This document shows positions 35,211 through 46,443 of a stretch of DNA of 64,000 nt, piece by piece. Below the pieces are notes generated by a model that saw only the letters and a list, made by a program, of their open reading frames with translations, was not told where the DNA came from and did not search any database. The stretch is from NCBI GenBank assembly GCA_963573315.1, contig OY752145.1, forward strand, positions 1,116,001-1,180,000, written 5' to 3'. The stretch is from Entomortierella parvispora. Lineage: Eukaryota; Mortierellomycota; Mortierellomycetes; Mortierellales; Mortierellaceae. The translations under genes and the position numbers were made by a program. The first letter of the stretch is position 1, and every line of letters begins with the position of its first letter.

Positions 35211-35714
35211 CTGCATGAAAGGACAGGAGTGATGCTCTGCCTCTCTTGTGCGGCGGTTTGTCTCTTTTACATGTGCGATATGTAGCTTTCTAGATTATTT
35301 TATTTTATTTTTCTATTTGTCTTCATTGTTCGTTCTGCACTGTTTTTTTCATCTTTATTGTTCCCTCCCTCCTCCCCCATTGTTGCCCTTTTTGTTTCCA
35401 CCCACCCACAAAAAAAGAAAAAAAAAATTTGTCTGCATTTCCCGTCTTTCGTTTGACTGTTTGGTTCTCTTCCATCGTTCTTTTCCTCATATACCTTTTC
35501 TTTTGCTTTATGTACACAATTTACAATGAAAATACATCTCTGCTCTCTCTTTCATTCTTCCTTTTTAAAAAATAAGAGTCAAGTTTTTTTATTTTGGTTA
35601 TTTTGCAGGATGAGATGAAAGTGAGGATGAGATGAGATATGTGATGGTCAAAAAATAATAGTGATGAACATGATGAAGGGTAGCGTGGATGGACGATGAA
35701 CGAGTAGCCATCGT
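35211..35714. other. Convergent intergenic region (histidine kinase / OLE1)
   Basis: These 504 bases separate two 3' ends. They are T-rich on the plus strand, with an A-run at 35408-35428 and AAAATAAGAG near 35566-35577, as expected of 3' UTRs. No gene is seen. Confidence 0.45.
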
Positions 35715-36295
35715 TTATGATGTAAAGACGTGACCGACAGGGGGGTAAGAGCCCGCAGGGACGGTGGAGAGCTTTGGGGCGGCTGTGGAGCTCTGACGAT
35801 GTTCCACATAGCCTCCTCCAGCGACGGCGCCGATACGCATCCTCTCCAACAAGTGTCTGGCTGCGTTGGAATGATCATAGACACCGCCGTTAAAAGAAGT
35901 CGTGGCGTCTTTCCCGATAGCACTCTTGATCAACGAGCGACCTCCAGGGTGATCGTCCACAAAAGATCCAATGTCGTAAATGATGCCCTCGATCAAAGTC
36001 ACGGCCATGCCCTTCTCGGTTGCCATCTCTTGGAATTCCTCAAAGGTGTACACGGGCAACTTTGACAAAGGAGTGCCCCAAATCAAAAGGGATTTCTGGC
36101 GATCCAATTCTTGCTGCTTCATCCGGAGTTGACCCTTTTTGATCTCGTTGGTGGGGAAACGCTTCAGGTCTGAAGCCAGACCCAGGAAGGCGCAGGCGGC
36201 GATGAGCCATTTTGTGGGATCGTATTGATAAAAGCGGATCGCGTTCCTGTAATCTGAGGGGAACTCGTGATGGAAGTTGTGGTAACTGAAGCAGT

Positions 36296-36342
<47 letters not shown>

Positions 36343-38836
36343 TCAGCAAAGACAATGGAGATTCAATTCACACTATCAGATTCTATCACTCCATCAATTG
36401 AATATACATACCCTTCTCCCAGAGTGACCAAAGCAGTGAGAATATGATCTCTAGGGGTATGACGATCATCAAAGGGCATGTCACCGAGCCAATGGGCCAA
36501 AGAGTTGACACAAAAGGTTGCATGGTGGACCACAAACTGACGAATGATTCCTCCATAGATCAATCCACCCCAGTAATCGCCCCAGCCCAATCCAGCGACC
36601 AAGGTGGGCACGCCCAAGGACATCAAAGGAGCAAACCAGAGGAACTGATTGTGTTGGAATCGAACCAGTTTGTTGGCCTTCAAATCAGAGACGTCAGCCC
36701 ACCCCACCGTAGTCGGGTCTTGGCGGACCAACATCCAAAGAATGTGGGACCAGATTAAGCCCTTTTGAGCTCCATAGGGGTCCTAAAAAAGAAATAAACA
36801 AGTTAGATGAAATGAAAGTAGATTCCCACAGTCGTCGTACAAAAAAATAATAAAAAAGCCTCTCTCTCCAACGTCTGACGCCTTCAAGACAAAAGTGGGC
36901 TGATGGAAGAGGTGGGATGTTATATTTTACGCTACCTTTTCAGTGTCGGTATAACGGTGGTGGGCGCGATGGTTTCTGCACCACCAGCGGATCGAGCCCT
37001 GCATGGCTCCTGTCGAGGCCAACATGAGAATGAACTGAAGCAACGGTCCAGCTGAATAAGCCCGGTGGGACCAAAGACGATGGTATCCTAAATGATCATA
37101 AAAAGATTTTCTGTCAGCAACAATGTTTTTTGGCCGATTTGTTGGATAGTCCAGTGAGAAATAAAGTGCCTCCTCCCTTCCAGTCCAGACACACGCAAAC
37201 ACACAAACACACACACGGGACAATCAAGAGCAAGATCTGGCCCAGAAAACAGAAGCATCGGAAACGTGGTTTGGTCCTTTTCCTGTTTGTCCCTGTGGCC
37301 CAAAAAGAAGAAGCCGGGATTGATTGCACGAAAACAATGAAAAAAAGTTGAACTCAGAGAGAGCAAAAAGGAGATAGAGTTGGGATTGGGTTCTCGGCGG
37401 TTAGCTGCCACTGCCACTTTTCAAGTGTTTTGGTTGCACGAAGGGAAGAAAAAGGGCAAACGAAACATGCTGCACGAGAGCGGGGTGGGTTTGGGCTGGT
37501 AGTTCAATTGGATCGCGGAGTAGGGCGGGGGGAGGTGCCAAATGCAGAGAAAGTATGTCCCAGTGACACAGGGTTCGGTCGGTTCGGCACCGGGGGTATG
37601 GATCGGTCAATGAAAAGCCCGGCGCCTTCGGCAAGATTCCCGGCGAGTGAAGGGTGAAGGGTGGTGATGAACTGAGCACGTCCAGTGGCAGCAGGTGGCT
37701 GTGAGCAGAGCAGACCAAACCAAAAAAAAGCCATTCTGACACCTCTTCCCCCAACCCGTTTTCTTCATCGCAATCTTATCGACCCTGAAAGCGTTTTTTT
37801 TTTCTGTTTTCGTCTCGTCTTCATTTCGTCTTGTCTGTCTCTTTCAATTGCTCTCAAGGTCGAAGAAAAGAAAGAAAATCAACGAAGTGTCATTCGTTCG
37901 CCGTTGATTTTTCGCCCGTTGCTCAGTTTTTTTGTACTCTTGGGAAGAGCACATTGGGGCAGACCCTTTTCGCAAAGAAAGGGCAACGTGTGCGCGATCG
38001 AAAAAAAAAGGAAGAAAAGGGCAACCACCCGCAAGGGGAAGGGGACGGTTGACCCAAAGGGCAAAGGAACAAAAGAGCGAGGCGAGCGTTGTTCATCCCT
38101 GGCAAGTTGGTCTTCCCCTTCGTCCTTCCCCTCCCCCCCTGCTTTTTTGTTCGACCCATCTTTTTTGGGGTCACCAGCCTTCCAAAAAAGTCAAGCAAAA
38201 TTCAAAGCACCACTAAGCTCAACCATCCACAAGGAACAAAAAAAAAAAAAAAAAAAAAAAAGGTGGAGAACGGAAAGGCCGTTTGTGTTTTGCAACTTTT
38301 TTTTTTTTTTTTTTTTTTTGCCACCATGAAAGAGGGCAATTGAGATCCACACACACACACACAGACACACACTTACCAGCGGTGATGCCGAGTCCTGTAA
38401 AGAAATAATAAGCTACTGCAAAGATGGCCGTCGTTTGTTGAAGAGGCACAGACGTGAACGCCATGTAGAATCCATAGATGGGCATGAAAACCAGACCCAA
38501 CACATGGACCCAATCCAGTTTTTTGTAAAAGTTGGTCAACTTCCAGGGTTCGTTCAAGACTGAAAAGTCGTTCTTGGTTGTGATCTCTGGAATCTTTTCC
38601 TCATGCTTGACCACCTTGACAGTAGAAGAAGTGGTGGCAGTGGTCGACATAAGATCGTCGTCCAGGGAGGAGACGGAGGAAGCCCTGGAAAGGACTGAGA
38701 GACGTTCAACGGTCTCACTGTCGCTGTTGCTACAGCTGCTACTACTGCTACTGCTACTGAGGGTCTTGGTTGTGGAGGTTTTCTTTTTGAGGGAGGAGCG
38801 GGTTGTCCGTTGGACAGGGACGGTCAACGAGCCCAT
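35715..38836 (-). CDS. OLE1: Delta-9 acyl-CoA desaturase with C-terminal cytochrome b5
   Basis: Four exons: 38836-38377, 37087-36936, 36782-36412, 36285-35715; 517 residues. The N-terminus is a Ser/Thr-rich cytosolic tail, followed by membrane segments ([17 protein letters not shown]). The three iron-binding histidine boxes are His156-His161 (HRLWSH), His193-His197 (HRAHH) and His330-His334 (HNFHH). The cytochrome b5 domain carries the haem ligands His440 (DDHPGG) and His466 (YDHSNAARH). The enzyme makes palmitoleate and oleate in the ER membrane, with b5 as built-in electron donor. Introns cut before each histidine box. The first intron (1289 nt) is far longer than others here. A GA dinucleotide run lies in the last intron. 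Confidence 0.95.
36301..36338. repeat. (GA)n microsatellite in OLE1 intron
   Basis: A GA dinucleotide run of about 36 bases lies in the third intron of OLE1, close to the exon 4 acceptor (36286). On the transcript it is a pyrimidine tract. Confidence 0.9.
37088..38376 (-). other. Very long first intron of OLE1
   Basis: This 1289-nt intron has a GTAAGT donor and a TTTAG acceptor. It contains a CA-rich stretch (37185-37217) and a run of A24 (38238-38261) facing T23 (38297-38319). The open frames inside show no domain. It may hold an alternative promoter or regulatory sites, an inference from its size only. Confidence 0.7.
38238..38319. repeat. Inverted A24/T23 tracts with 35-nt spacer
   Basis: A24 at 38238-38261 and T23 at 38297-38319 are complementary and could form a long A-U hairpin in the OLE1 pre-mRNA, 58 nt downstream of the first donor site. 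Slippage during replication is likely. Confidence 0.8.
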
Positions 38837-38906
38837 GATGTAACTGTGGTTTCGTTGAGCTGGGGCCCGAGTCGGAAGAAGGGAGAGAGGGTGAGTGGGC
38901 GAGACG

Positions 38907-38911
<5 letters not shown>

Positions 38912-38942
<31 letters not shown>
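38912..38942. repeat. (GA)n microsatellite upstream of OLE1
   Basis: A GA dinucleotide run of about 31 bases lies 75-105 bp upstream of the OLE1 start codon; it is CT-rich in the mRNA sense. Confidence 0.9.
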
Positions 38943-38946
<4 letters not shown>

Positions 38947-39383
38947 TACGTTCTTTGGAGGGTATGTGAGCTGTATGAGAAGAAGAGAGAAGGAGGAAGT
39001 GTCAGAGAGAGAGAGAGGTGGAGTGAAGAAGGAAGGAAGAAAGAAAGAAAGAAAGAGAAGAGAAGAAACAAAAAAGTAAGAGGCAGCAAGAGTGTATATC
39101 GAACAAACTTGCAGGTGCCAAAAAATAAAAGAAAAGAAAAAAAGGCGGACCTGGAATGAATGGACCGTGCCATGATTGGACAGACCCTTGGAACGACTGG
39201 TGCAACCGTCGTGTCTGTCCTCTCGGGTCTCTCCTTTCATATTGCAGTACCTACTTTGTTTATTCCTCCTAAGCGGCTGTTCTCGCCAAGAAAGACGATC
39301 GACAGACCTGATCGCTCTGTTCAGTAGAAAAAAACCACTGGCCGTCTTGTTGGCTGTTGGCTGCTTGGCTGCTTGATAGAAAG

Positions 39384-39408
39384 ATGTCATGTCATGTCAT
39401 GTCATGTC
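39384..39408. repeat. Five-copy ATGTC pentanucleotide repeat
   Basis: Five perfect copies of ATGTC are followed by a degenerate sixth (AAGTC). The unit TGACAT on the other strand resembles part of a bZIP half-site, but no function is shown. Confidence 0.85.
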
Positions 39409-40583
39409 AAGTCTAAAGATCATGGTTACAACGCAATTTGAAAAAAAAGGACGTAACAAGCGCAAGATGCAAATAGATTGAGGAGGCGTGTAACTGACCG
39501 TGGGTACCACGATGGCGATAGTGGGACAAGAGGGGGAAGCTAGAGGAGAGGGGTTCCGGCAGCGTGTCTGCAATGCTTGGCATTCTCGCTTGTCAATGCC
39601 CGTCCTGTCTTTCACTAGCTTGACCCTCTCTCATACGATCTCGCCTCGAAGATCCCCCGAAGTCCGATCTTGGGCTTTCCGAGAGTACGTTGAAAAATGT
39701 AGGCCCGTGGAGGATATTTGAATCCCCTCTCTCTACTCTCTCCGGGTCAGATATGATTCCTGACCCCTTTCTCTTGTCGTCCTCGCTGTCCCACCAGCCC
39801 ACATACGCAAACTGCTTTGGGCCTTTTTTTGGAGGTTGGTCATCCTATTTCGTAGAGTGACGAAGCTTTTCTGGGAACTTTTTTTGTTCCAGTATATAGT
39901 CTACTTTTCTTATCTTCCCGCCTGCATCACAGTCCTTGGTCTATCTCTGTCCTGTCATTTGATCTCAAACATTAGCAAGTTGGCTCAGTCCGACAGGTAG
40001 GCAAAAGGAGGAAGGAAAGAAAATGAAGAAAAGGAATAAGACGAGAGGAGCAGTTGGCCCGTTATTTTTCTGTTGCTTCTCACCATAGTAACGACATGGT
40101 AGTGCCTGGAAGTGATGCACTTGGCCTGAATTCTCTCCTGTTCCTGCAGGCGGAAGGCGCCGTCTTCCTCGAAGGGAGGGGAAGAAGGAAAGAGAATGTA
40201 GGAGAGAGAAGGGCAAGGGAAGGAATGGAGCTCTTTGCAACCTTATTTGCCACTGGAAACGAGATTCAATTGACCGTTGACAAACACAAGAACAAACAGG
40301 GCACAGCTCCTGCGCCAACGTTTATTATCTGTGTCCTTGTCTTTTCCGTTGGCTCTTGTGCCCTGGAGGAATTTGCGCATGTTACCCGTGCGTTTGTCTA
40401 AATAAAGTTATCGCGCCCTCGCCCTTTTGCGTTGACCGTTGCTTCCTTGCCATGTTGTTTATGAGTTTATCAAGATCTGTGTTCTCTGAAGACATGCCTT
40501 TAAATAGTATTATCTGTTTTTTTTATGTGTCTCTCGAGCTTGCACAATGGCCAGGGCCCGTCCTTCTTTGGTCAATTGCATCG

Positions 40584-43284
40584 TCAGTGCATTCTGCGGG
40601 AAGACGCAGGAGATGAAGATGACATGATTGTCCGTGATGGCTCTACTTCATAGAATGCGTACCAGTTCACACCACGCAGAGGACCCTGACGACCCTGGGT
40701 CCAAAAGCCCATGCAGTTTTGCAAGAGACCAAAATCGAATGGATTTGTTGCCTCGGGTTCATCTCCATGCTGCTGTCGTCCACGGGCAGTGCCCACCAAG
40801 AGATTCCACATGCCACCTCCACCTCCTCGGCGATGGCCATGGCTATGTCCATGACTGTGGCCCTGATGATCCGGGCTGTCGGGTTTGAATTCATCCTCTC
40901 TATCAATAAGAGTCGAGTCATCGTCGCCTCCACCAGATTCCAACAGGTTAATGCTCTCCTCCTGCAATGGATGTCCTGCACCTGCCATCTCCGAGTCAAT
41001 CTCACTCAGCGAGCGCAAGATACGCTGGCGAATGCTGAGTCCACGACCCACAGCGTTGTATCGCTGGTGGCTCATGGCTTCGTTTGTAGTCTTGGCCTGT
41101 CCAACCTGATAAAGTTGCACGACAAACAACAAACCAGGCCAGGTCATCTGGAGCATTGACCAAATAGCCAACATGGTGGCAAATGCATCATATTGGAAGT
41201 AACCGCAGAGGGTGTCCCCAAGCAGGCATGGATTGGATGGGACTGGCTCATACAGAGGCGCGGTCACGGAGAGATCTAAAGTCGAATATTTTATGTTTTA
41301 GTCATCGTTTCGAGTTTTCACATTGAGAGAGCATTGGTTCAGGAAGAGATGATACTCACATTCAAATGAAAGGTAGGCGTACATAGGTACGCACAAGATG
41401 AATAGTACAAGGAAAATCATGAACGCGCGATGATTTTTGGCTCCAATGCAATTGTAAATCCATGGGCAATGGTGGTCAAACTTTGCCACACAACGGTTGC
41501 AAAACTTGCAGTGCTTGGAACGCAATGGCCTTTGGGTCACACAGCTTGTACAGAAATGGCGAACATCCAGTAGTCCTCGGTCGGCCATCTGGACGACTGA
41601 CGCCTTTTGTACTTCCATCGACGTATTGTTCTTGATCCATCCAGGGTCAGCCATCACAGCGCCATAGAAAAAGTACAACGCGCTCACATATGTGACAATG
41701 AACCCCAAGTTTAACCACATGAGATGAGAGGTATCTATAAAAATTGAACAGCACAAAGTAAGAAACCACTGCATTCAACTCTTATTGGGTGAGCGAATTC
41801 TAGGCCTCAAAGATGAAGACTTACTCAAAACAATACGGTGGAGCCAAATAACCCCAAGCCAAAATGCACTGGCCTGGAAAACGGCCGTGTAGTATGGTGT
41901 TTGCAACATGTCATTGGGAGTTTTCGTACGGAGTAAAAACTTGACAGATCCAATGTGGCCCATAAGAAACTGGCCCACAGCCAAAGGGAGAGCGATAAAC
42001 CATGGAAATAGGACCATGAGTTCCAAGGTCACGAATAATGTCACATAGGGTATAAAATAGATGATGGTGTTGGTTGTTTTCTAGAGTTTTTCAATTAAAA
42101 CAGATTGCTGGTTGTTAGTTCAGATATTCCATACTCAATAGCCAAGAAACAACTGCGTCCCAGTCATGCAAGCATACCTTGTCAAAGCGACTTCTCCGAG
42201 ACTGACCATCGTCCGAGAGTTTTGCGTCACTCAATGCCCTTTGCCAGACTGCTGTTCCCTTGAGTTCTTTGATCATATCCACCGGGGTCTTTCCGGCCTT
42301 GTCTCCAGCCCTGACATCGCCGCCTGCTTTCAAGATCTTTGAGAGACAGTCCCTATTTCCTTTGACAACGGCCCAGTGTAATGGTGTGAACCCTTCTCGA
42401 TCCTTCGTGTCCACGCGTGCGCCATATTTGAGAAGCAGATCTACACTAAGACTGTCTCCTTGGTAGGCCGCCCACATGAGACTGGTGTGTCCCAGTGTAT
42501 CTACTGTGTCGACAGCCATGTCCCCTGCTATGATCATATACAGAACCAGCATGGCATTGGAGGAGTGAGTCGCCAGGTGCAACGCATTGAATCCCTGAGA
42601 GTCCTGCAACATAGGATCGGCCCCGTGTTTCATCAGCAGTTTTGTCATGTTCAAGTGTCCGTTTCTAAATAGAGGGAGCAATCCAGGACAGGGTGAGTCG
42701 GACGAGGACGATCATCTAGCATAGAGTGCGCGTGTGCATGTGTAAGAGATGGTACCAAGGAAGCATCTTACCTCGTGCACCAGTGCAGAGGAGTCGCGAT
42801 GAGCTCTCCTCCGATTGCGTCGACCTCTGCCCCATGGTCCAAAAGACATTTTGCAACCGGGATTTGGTTATTGATTGCGGCCCAGTGCAAGGCGGTTACG
42901 TCCTGAAAGTCCCTGCTCTTGACCAGCTTTGGGTCTGCATCAACGAGGCGAGCAATGATGTCCAATTTTCCCATTTGTGCAGCCTGAAAGATACTAATGT
43001 CTATTGGGGGTTGGATTCTGCTGGTTAGTAAAAGCGGTAAAGTAGAAAATGGCGGCATCGAGGCTGAGGCTATCGATGTGGCTAGCATGATCCGAGCAAG
43101 TAGTCGGGTTCTAACCTGCAAAGTCCTCCTCGGCAGTAGGCGAGGGTCGGAAGGAAGGATTGACCTCATCTGGAGAGGAGGCAGTTGCAGCAAAAGATGC
43201 TTTGGCTGAGGAGTCTACTGCGGGCGATGCAGAGGTGGAATGTGAGTCGCCCTTGGCGGGGATGGAGGATGGGTCGGTGGCCAT
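40584..43284 (-). CDS. AKR1: Ankyrin-repeat DHHC palmitoyltransferase (Akr1-like)
   Basis: Six exons: 43284-43116, 43000-42772, 42664-42178, 42080-41825, 41734-41360, 41275-40584; 735 residues. After a Ser/Ala-rich start come ankyrin repeats ([51 protein letters not shown]), then membrane segments and a Cys-rich domain with DHHC at residues 467-470 ([11 protein letters not shown]). Two more membrane segments follow, then a cytosolic tail with a His/Gly stretch. Akr1 attaches palmitate to cytosolic proteins such as casein kinases in yeast, at Golgi and endocytic membranes. The exon 2 acceptor (AATAG at 43001) lies downstream of a CTAAC branch site; closer AG sites break the frame. Confidence 0.93.
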
Positions 43285-43808
43285 GGTTTGGAGATGTTCC
43301 TGTGACGCTGTTCCTGTTCCTGTGCCGAGTCGAGTTGTTGGGGTCAAATGAATGGAGTGCAGTCAGACAGACGAACAGACAGATGGTCGGACAAGTAGAC
43401 AGACAGTCAGACGGGCAGACGGGCACAACGAGGTAGAAGGACAAATGAGAGAAGAGGAAGAGGAAGAGGGAGAGAGAAGAGGAGAGTAGAGACAAGAGAG
43501 AGAGATGGATGGATGCAAATGAGGAACGAACACAAGCACACAAGCACCAACGACAGACACACGCTCTTCGTCCCACAGCCCAAAGCCGCTCTTTCGATGA
43601 GGAACCTGGGACTGGGAGAGAGCGGGAGAAAGGAGTGTGCAGTGCACGTGATCCGTTGTCCCTGGATTCTATTGTCCCTTGCATACATGTGTGCGATGGG
43701 TTCAAGGATGTGCCTCTTCCTTCTCTCGTACTCTTCCCAGCTCACACACCAACACATACACACCCTCTCTCCCACCCTCTCTTCTTCCTCTCCTCGCAGC
43801 ATAGTGTC
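43285..43808. promoter_or_regulatory. Divergent promoter region between two DHHC genes
   Basis: This 524-bp region separates the two start codons. A CAGA/GACA-rich tract (43366-43421) and a GA-rich tract (43440-43506) lie on the AKR1 side, and a CT/CA-rich stretch (43738-43798) precedes the other start. Both genes are palmitoyltransferases, so coordinated expression is possible. Confidence 0.45.
43366..43421. repeat. Degenerate CAGA tetranucleotide tract
   Basis: An imperfect run of CAGA/GACA units lies in the AKR1 5' region. Its translation is low-complexity and not coding. Confidence 0.7.
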
Positions 43809-46085
43809 ATGTTCTTCACCGGGAGCAGATACATCGTTGCAGGAGTCACCCTGTTGATCGCCTACATCGCCATCACCAGCCAGGTCTTTGTCTTTGTGCC
43901 ATGGCTCTACGCAATCTCCACCACCCGCATGCTCCAGGTCCTGGTGCCCTTCAACCTCGGCGTCGCATTCATCTTTTGGCACTACTACCTCGCATGCACC
44001 ACCGAGCCCGGTTCGCCTCCTCCAGGCTGGGGGGTACGGTCATTGTCATTGTCGTCGTTGCTTCATTGTTGTTCCTGCAGCTGCCTGTCTGTGCTCGGTG
44101 TTCCCTGTCCGCCAGGGCTATTTTTATACCCGCCCCTGTGTACGTGTGTCTAATGGATATGAATCTAAATTACCCATTATAGGACCCCAAAGTCAATCCC
44201 GAGAATGCACCAGCCCAAGAGTCTTTGTTATCGTCGTCCCAAGCAGCAACTACAGCACTGGATGCCAATGACTCGCGATTAGCTGGACTCAAAGATCGGT
44301 CCAATGCAGCTATCGCCTCCCCTACCACTTCAGCAGGACAAAAGGAAAAGAAGAAGCCTTTGCCGCGATACTGCAAAAACTGTGAAGGGTTCAAGCCGCC
44401 CCGTTCTCATCATTGCCGCATTTGCAAAAAATGCGTTCTCAGGATGGATCATCACTGTCCCTGGATCAACAACTGTGTGGGCCACTTTAACTATGGTCAT
44501 TTCGTTCGCTTCATCTGCTGGGTCACCATTACCACCTTGTTCTGTCTGGCTCTGCTGGTCTGGAGGGTCTTGGATGGAATCAAAAATGAGACTTACTACA
44601 TGGTAAATATTCAAAATCGCCTTTTGATCCGCTATTATGAACCGCCAATGCTGCATCTAACCGCCTCTGAACCGTATTCTTTTTAGTATCGAAGAGATGG
44701 TCCATCCAAAGTCCAGGTCATTTTCATGGTAGTCAACATTCTAGTGGATGGAGGTGTTCTTTTGGCCGTGGGAACTCTTTGCATCTACCATCTCTGGAGC
44801 ATGATGAGCAACACATCCACCATCGAGGCCTGGGAACAAGAAAAAGTGGAGGCAATGATCAAGAAGGGCAAGATGCGCAAGGTAAGGAAACGAGTTCTTG
44901 AGTTCTTGAGCTCAATTTGGGCTCTTTTGTGATCAAGTTGTGGAGGGAGTGACTAAATCAGGACGATTTCTATTTCCTGTATTTATTTAGACGTTGTACC
45001 CTTACGACGTTGGTTGCTGGAAAAATTACCGACAAGTGCTTGGACCCAACTTTTGGCTGTGGCTTTGGCCTCAACGTATGTTAGGATCAGGAACCGATTT
45101 TGAAGTTTTGGATGACAAGGATGCGGCATCGATTTGGCCTCCTCGTGAGTACCAATCATCCAAGCGGCAAGAGCGCACCTTTGTTTCCGATTATTCCACG
45201 TCGTCGATGCGAGGACCTTTTGGGGGCAGGAGTAGAAACCTCAGTTCTTTGGGAACTCCAGTTTCGTCTCACTCCTCTGTCCGTTCCAATGGCAGAGGCG
45301 GACCTGCTCAGTTCCCGACCCATGTCCGACGTGGAAGTGAAGGCTGGATCGTGCAGGATCTGACGGTCCAACAGAGAGCAGAGCTCTACGATAGACAGCA
45401 GGAATATCAGCGTCGCACTCAATCCGCTCAGCAGGAGAATGGAGCAGTTGAGGACGAGGAAGACTATCAGGAGGGTCTCTCTGATATTGAGAACGATGCC
45501 TTTGCACGTCTCCCTGGAGGCATGCAAGGCAACCACTACAACTATAACCAGGACGACGATAATCGCAGTGATCAGCAGAGTTCTGACTTTGACGACGAGA
45601 TACCATACGATATTGGTACAGACGAATATGACGACGATGGCTATGAGGATAGAGAGGGTTATTATGGACAAGATGACTACTTTGATGAGCAGAACCCGTA
45701 TCTCGCCTATGCAGATGAAGAGGAAGAGGTCAGCGAGGATGACGCGGAGGAAGAGGGCGAATCCATAGACATTGAGGACGAGGTGACGCTGCTTGGGCGG
45801 GATCGACACAAGATTGGGCGGTTCTTTGAGAATATTGGAACGCGAGCCAATGGGGACAACGAAGGGCAGGAGGAGGATGAGGATGAGGAGGAAGCGGATG
45901 AGTTTGAAGAGGGCGAGGGAGTAGAGGTGGGATGTCGGCCACCTGGCATAGGCCGAGGACTGTCTAGTGCATCGACCTCATCTGCGACCAAGTTGGTGTA
46001 CGATCCGAGCAAGAAGACGTTCTACACCATGATGGTGGAGCGCGAAGAGGCGCTCAAGCAGGAACAGCGGCGGAGGCAAGGATAG
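43809..46085 (+). CDS. PFA4: DHHC palmitoyltransferase (Pfa4-like) with long acidic tail
   Basis: Four exons: 43809-44033, 44183-44602, 44687-44881, 44991-46085; 644 residues. Two N-terminal membrane segments ([20 protein letters not shown] and a second near residues 45-62) precede the Cys-rich domain ([19 protein letters not shown]) with DHHC at 164-167 and [15 protein letters not shown]. Two further membrane segments follow, then [18 protein letters not shown]. The C-terminal half, about 330 residues, is hydrophilic and very acidic (repeated Glu/Asp runs), much longer than in yeast Pfa4 (378 residues in total). The enzyme should palmitoylate membrane proteins such as chitin synthase at the ER, as known for Pfa4. 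It is head to head with the AKR1-like gene. Confidence 0.92.
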
Positions 46086-46443
46086 AAAGATAGAACGTTG
46101 ACATTGTACAATACCTGCATTAAAATACCCGGATAAAAATAACACTGGAAAAGGGATGACCTGGACCGCGACGCTCTGCTCTCTCCTCATCTCTGTTCTT
46201 TTTTTCCTTCTTTCTTCTCTCCTCTCCTTCTCTCATCCGCCCATCGTCGCCCCATCTCTCCTTCGCCTTCTTCCTCTTCCCGAGTGCCAGGCCCCTTTGC
46301 TGCCGTACCCACGCCCTCCTTACTTCCCTCCTTCCCGCACAAGTGATTCCCGCTTCCACACTCTCCCATCTGACTCGGTCATCGTTTGCCATCGTTTCTC
46401 TCCCTGAATCTCCTTTTCCTCTCTCCAATATACCTGAACAACA
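46086..46443 (+). promoter_or_regulatory. Upstream region of the ADF-PH gene
   Basis: These 358 bases follow the PFA4-like stop. An AATAAAA-like signal is absent, but ATTAAAAT near 46120 could serve. The rest is strongly CT-rich up to the ATG at 46444. No gene is seen. Confidence 0.4.

Larger units (their letters stand above)
38837..40583. promoter_or_regulatory. Large non-coding region upstream of OLE1
   Basis: These 1747 bases between OLE1 (start at 38836) and the 3' end of the AKR1-like gene hold no convincing gene. Near OLE1 lies a GA microsatellite (38912-38942) and a GA-rich tract up to 39090. A five-copy ATGTC pentamer sits at 39384-39408. Beyond 39850 the sequence is T-rich with mixed composition. 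Open frames lack domains. The region probably contains the OLE1 promoter, a gene regulated by fatty acids and temperature in other fungi. Confidence 0.5.

Noticed and set aside
37489..37595. tRNA-like stretch (GGTAGTTCAATTGG and GGTTCG)
   Set aside because: Acceptor ends do not pair, spacing is too long, and it sits inside the OLE1 intron; no cloverleaf can be drawn.
43001..43020. AKR1 exon 2 acceptors at the CAG sites next to 43021
   Set aside because: They break the frame or introduce a stop; the AATAG at 43001 restores phase and lies at a normal distance from the CTAAC branch site.
43366..43421. Repeat tract considered as a CRISPR-like array
   Set aside because: It is a degenerate tetranucleotide microsatellite without spacers, in a eukaryotic promoter.
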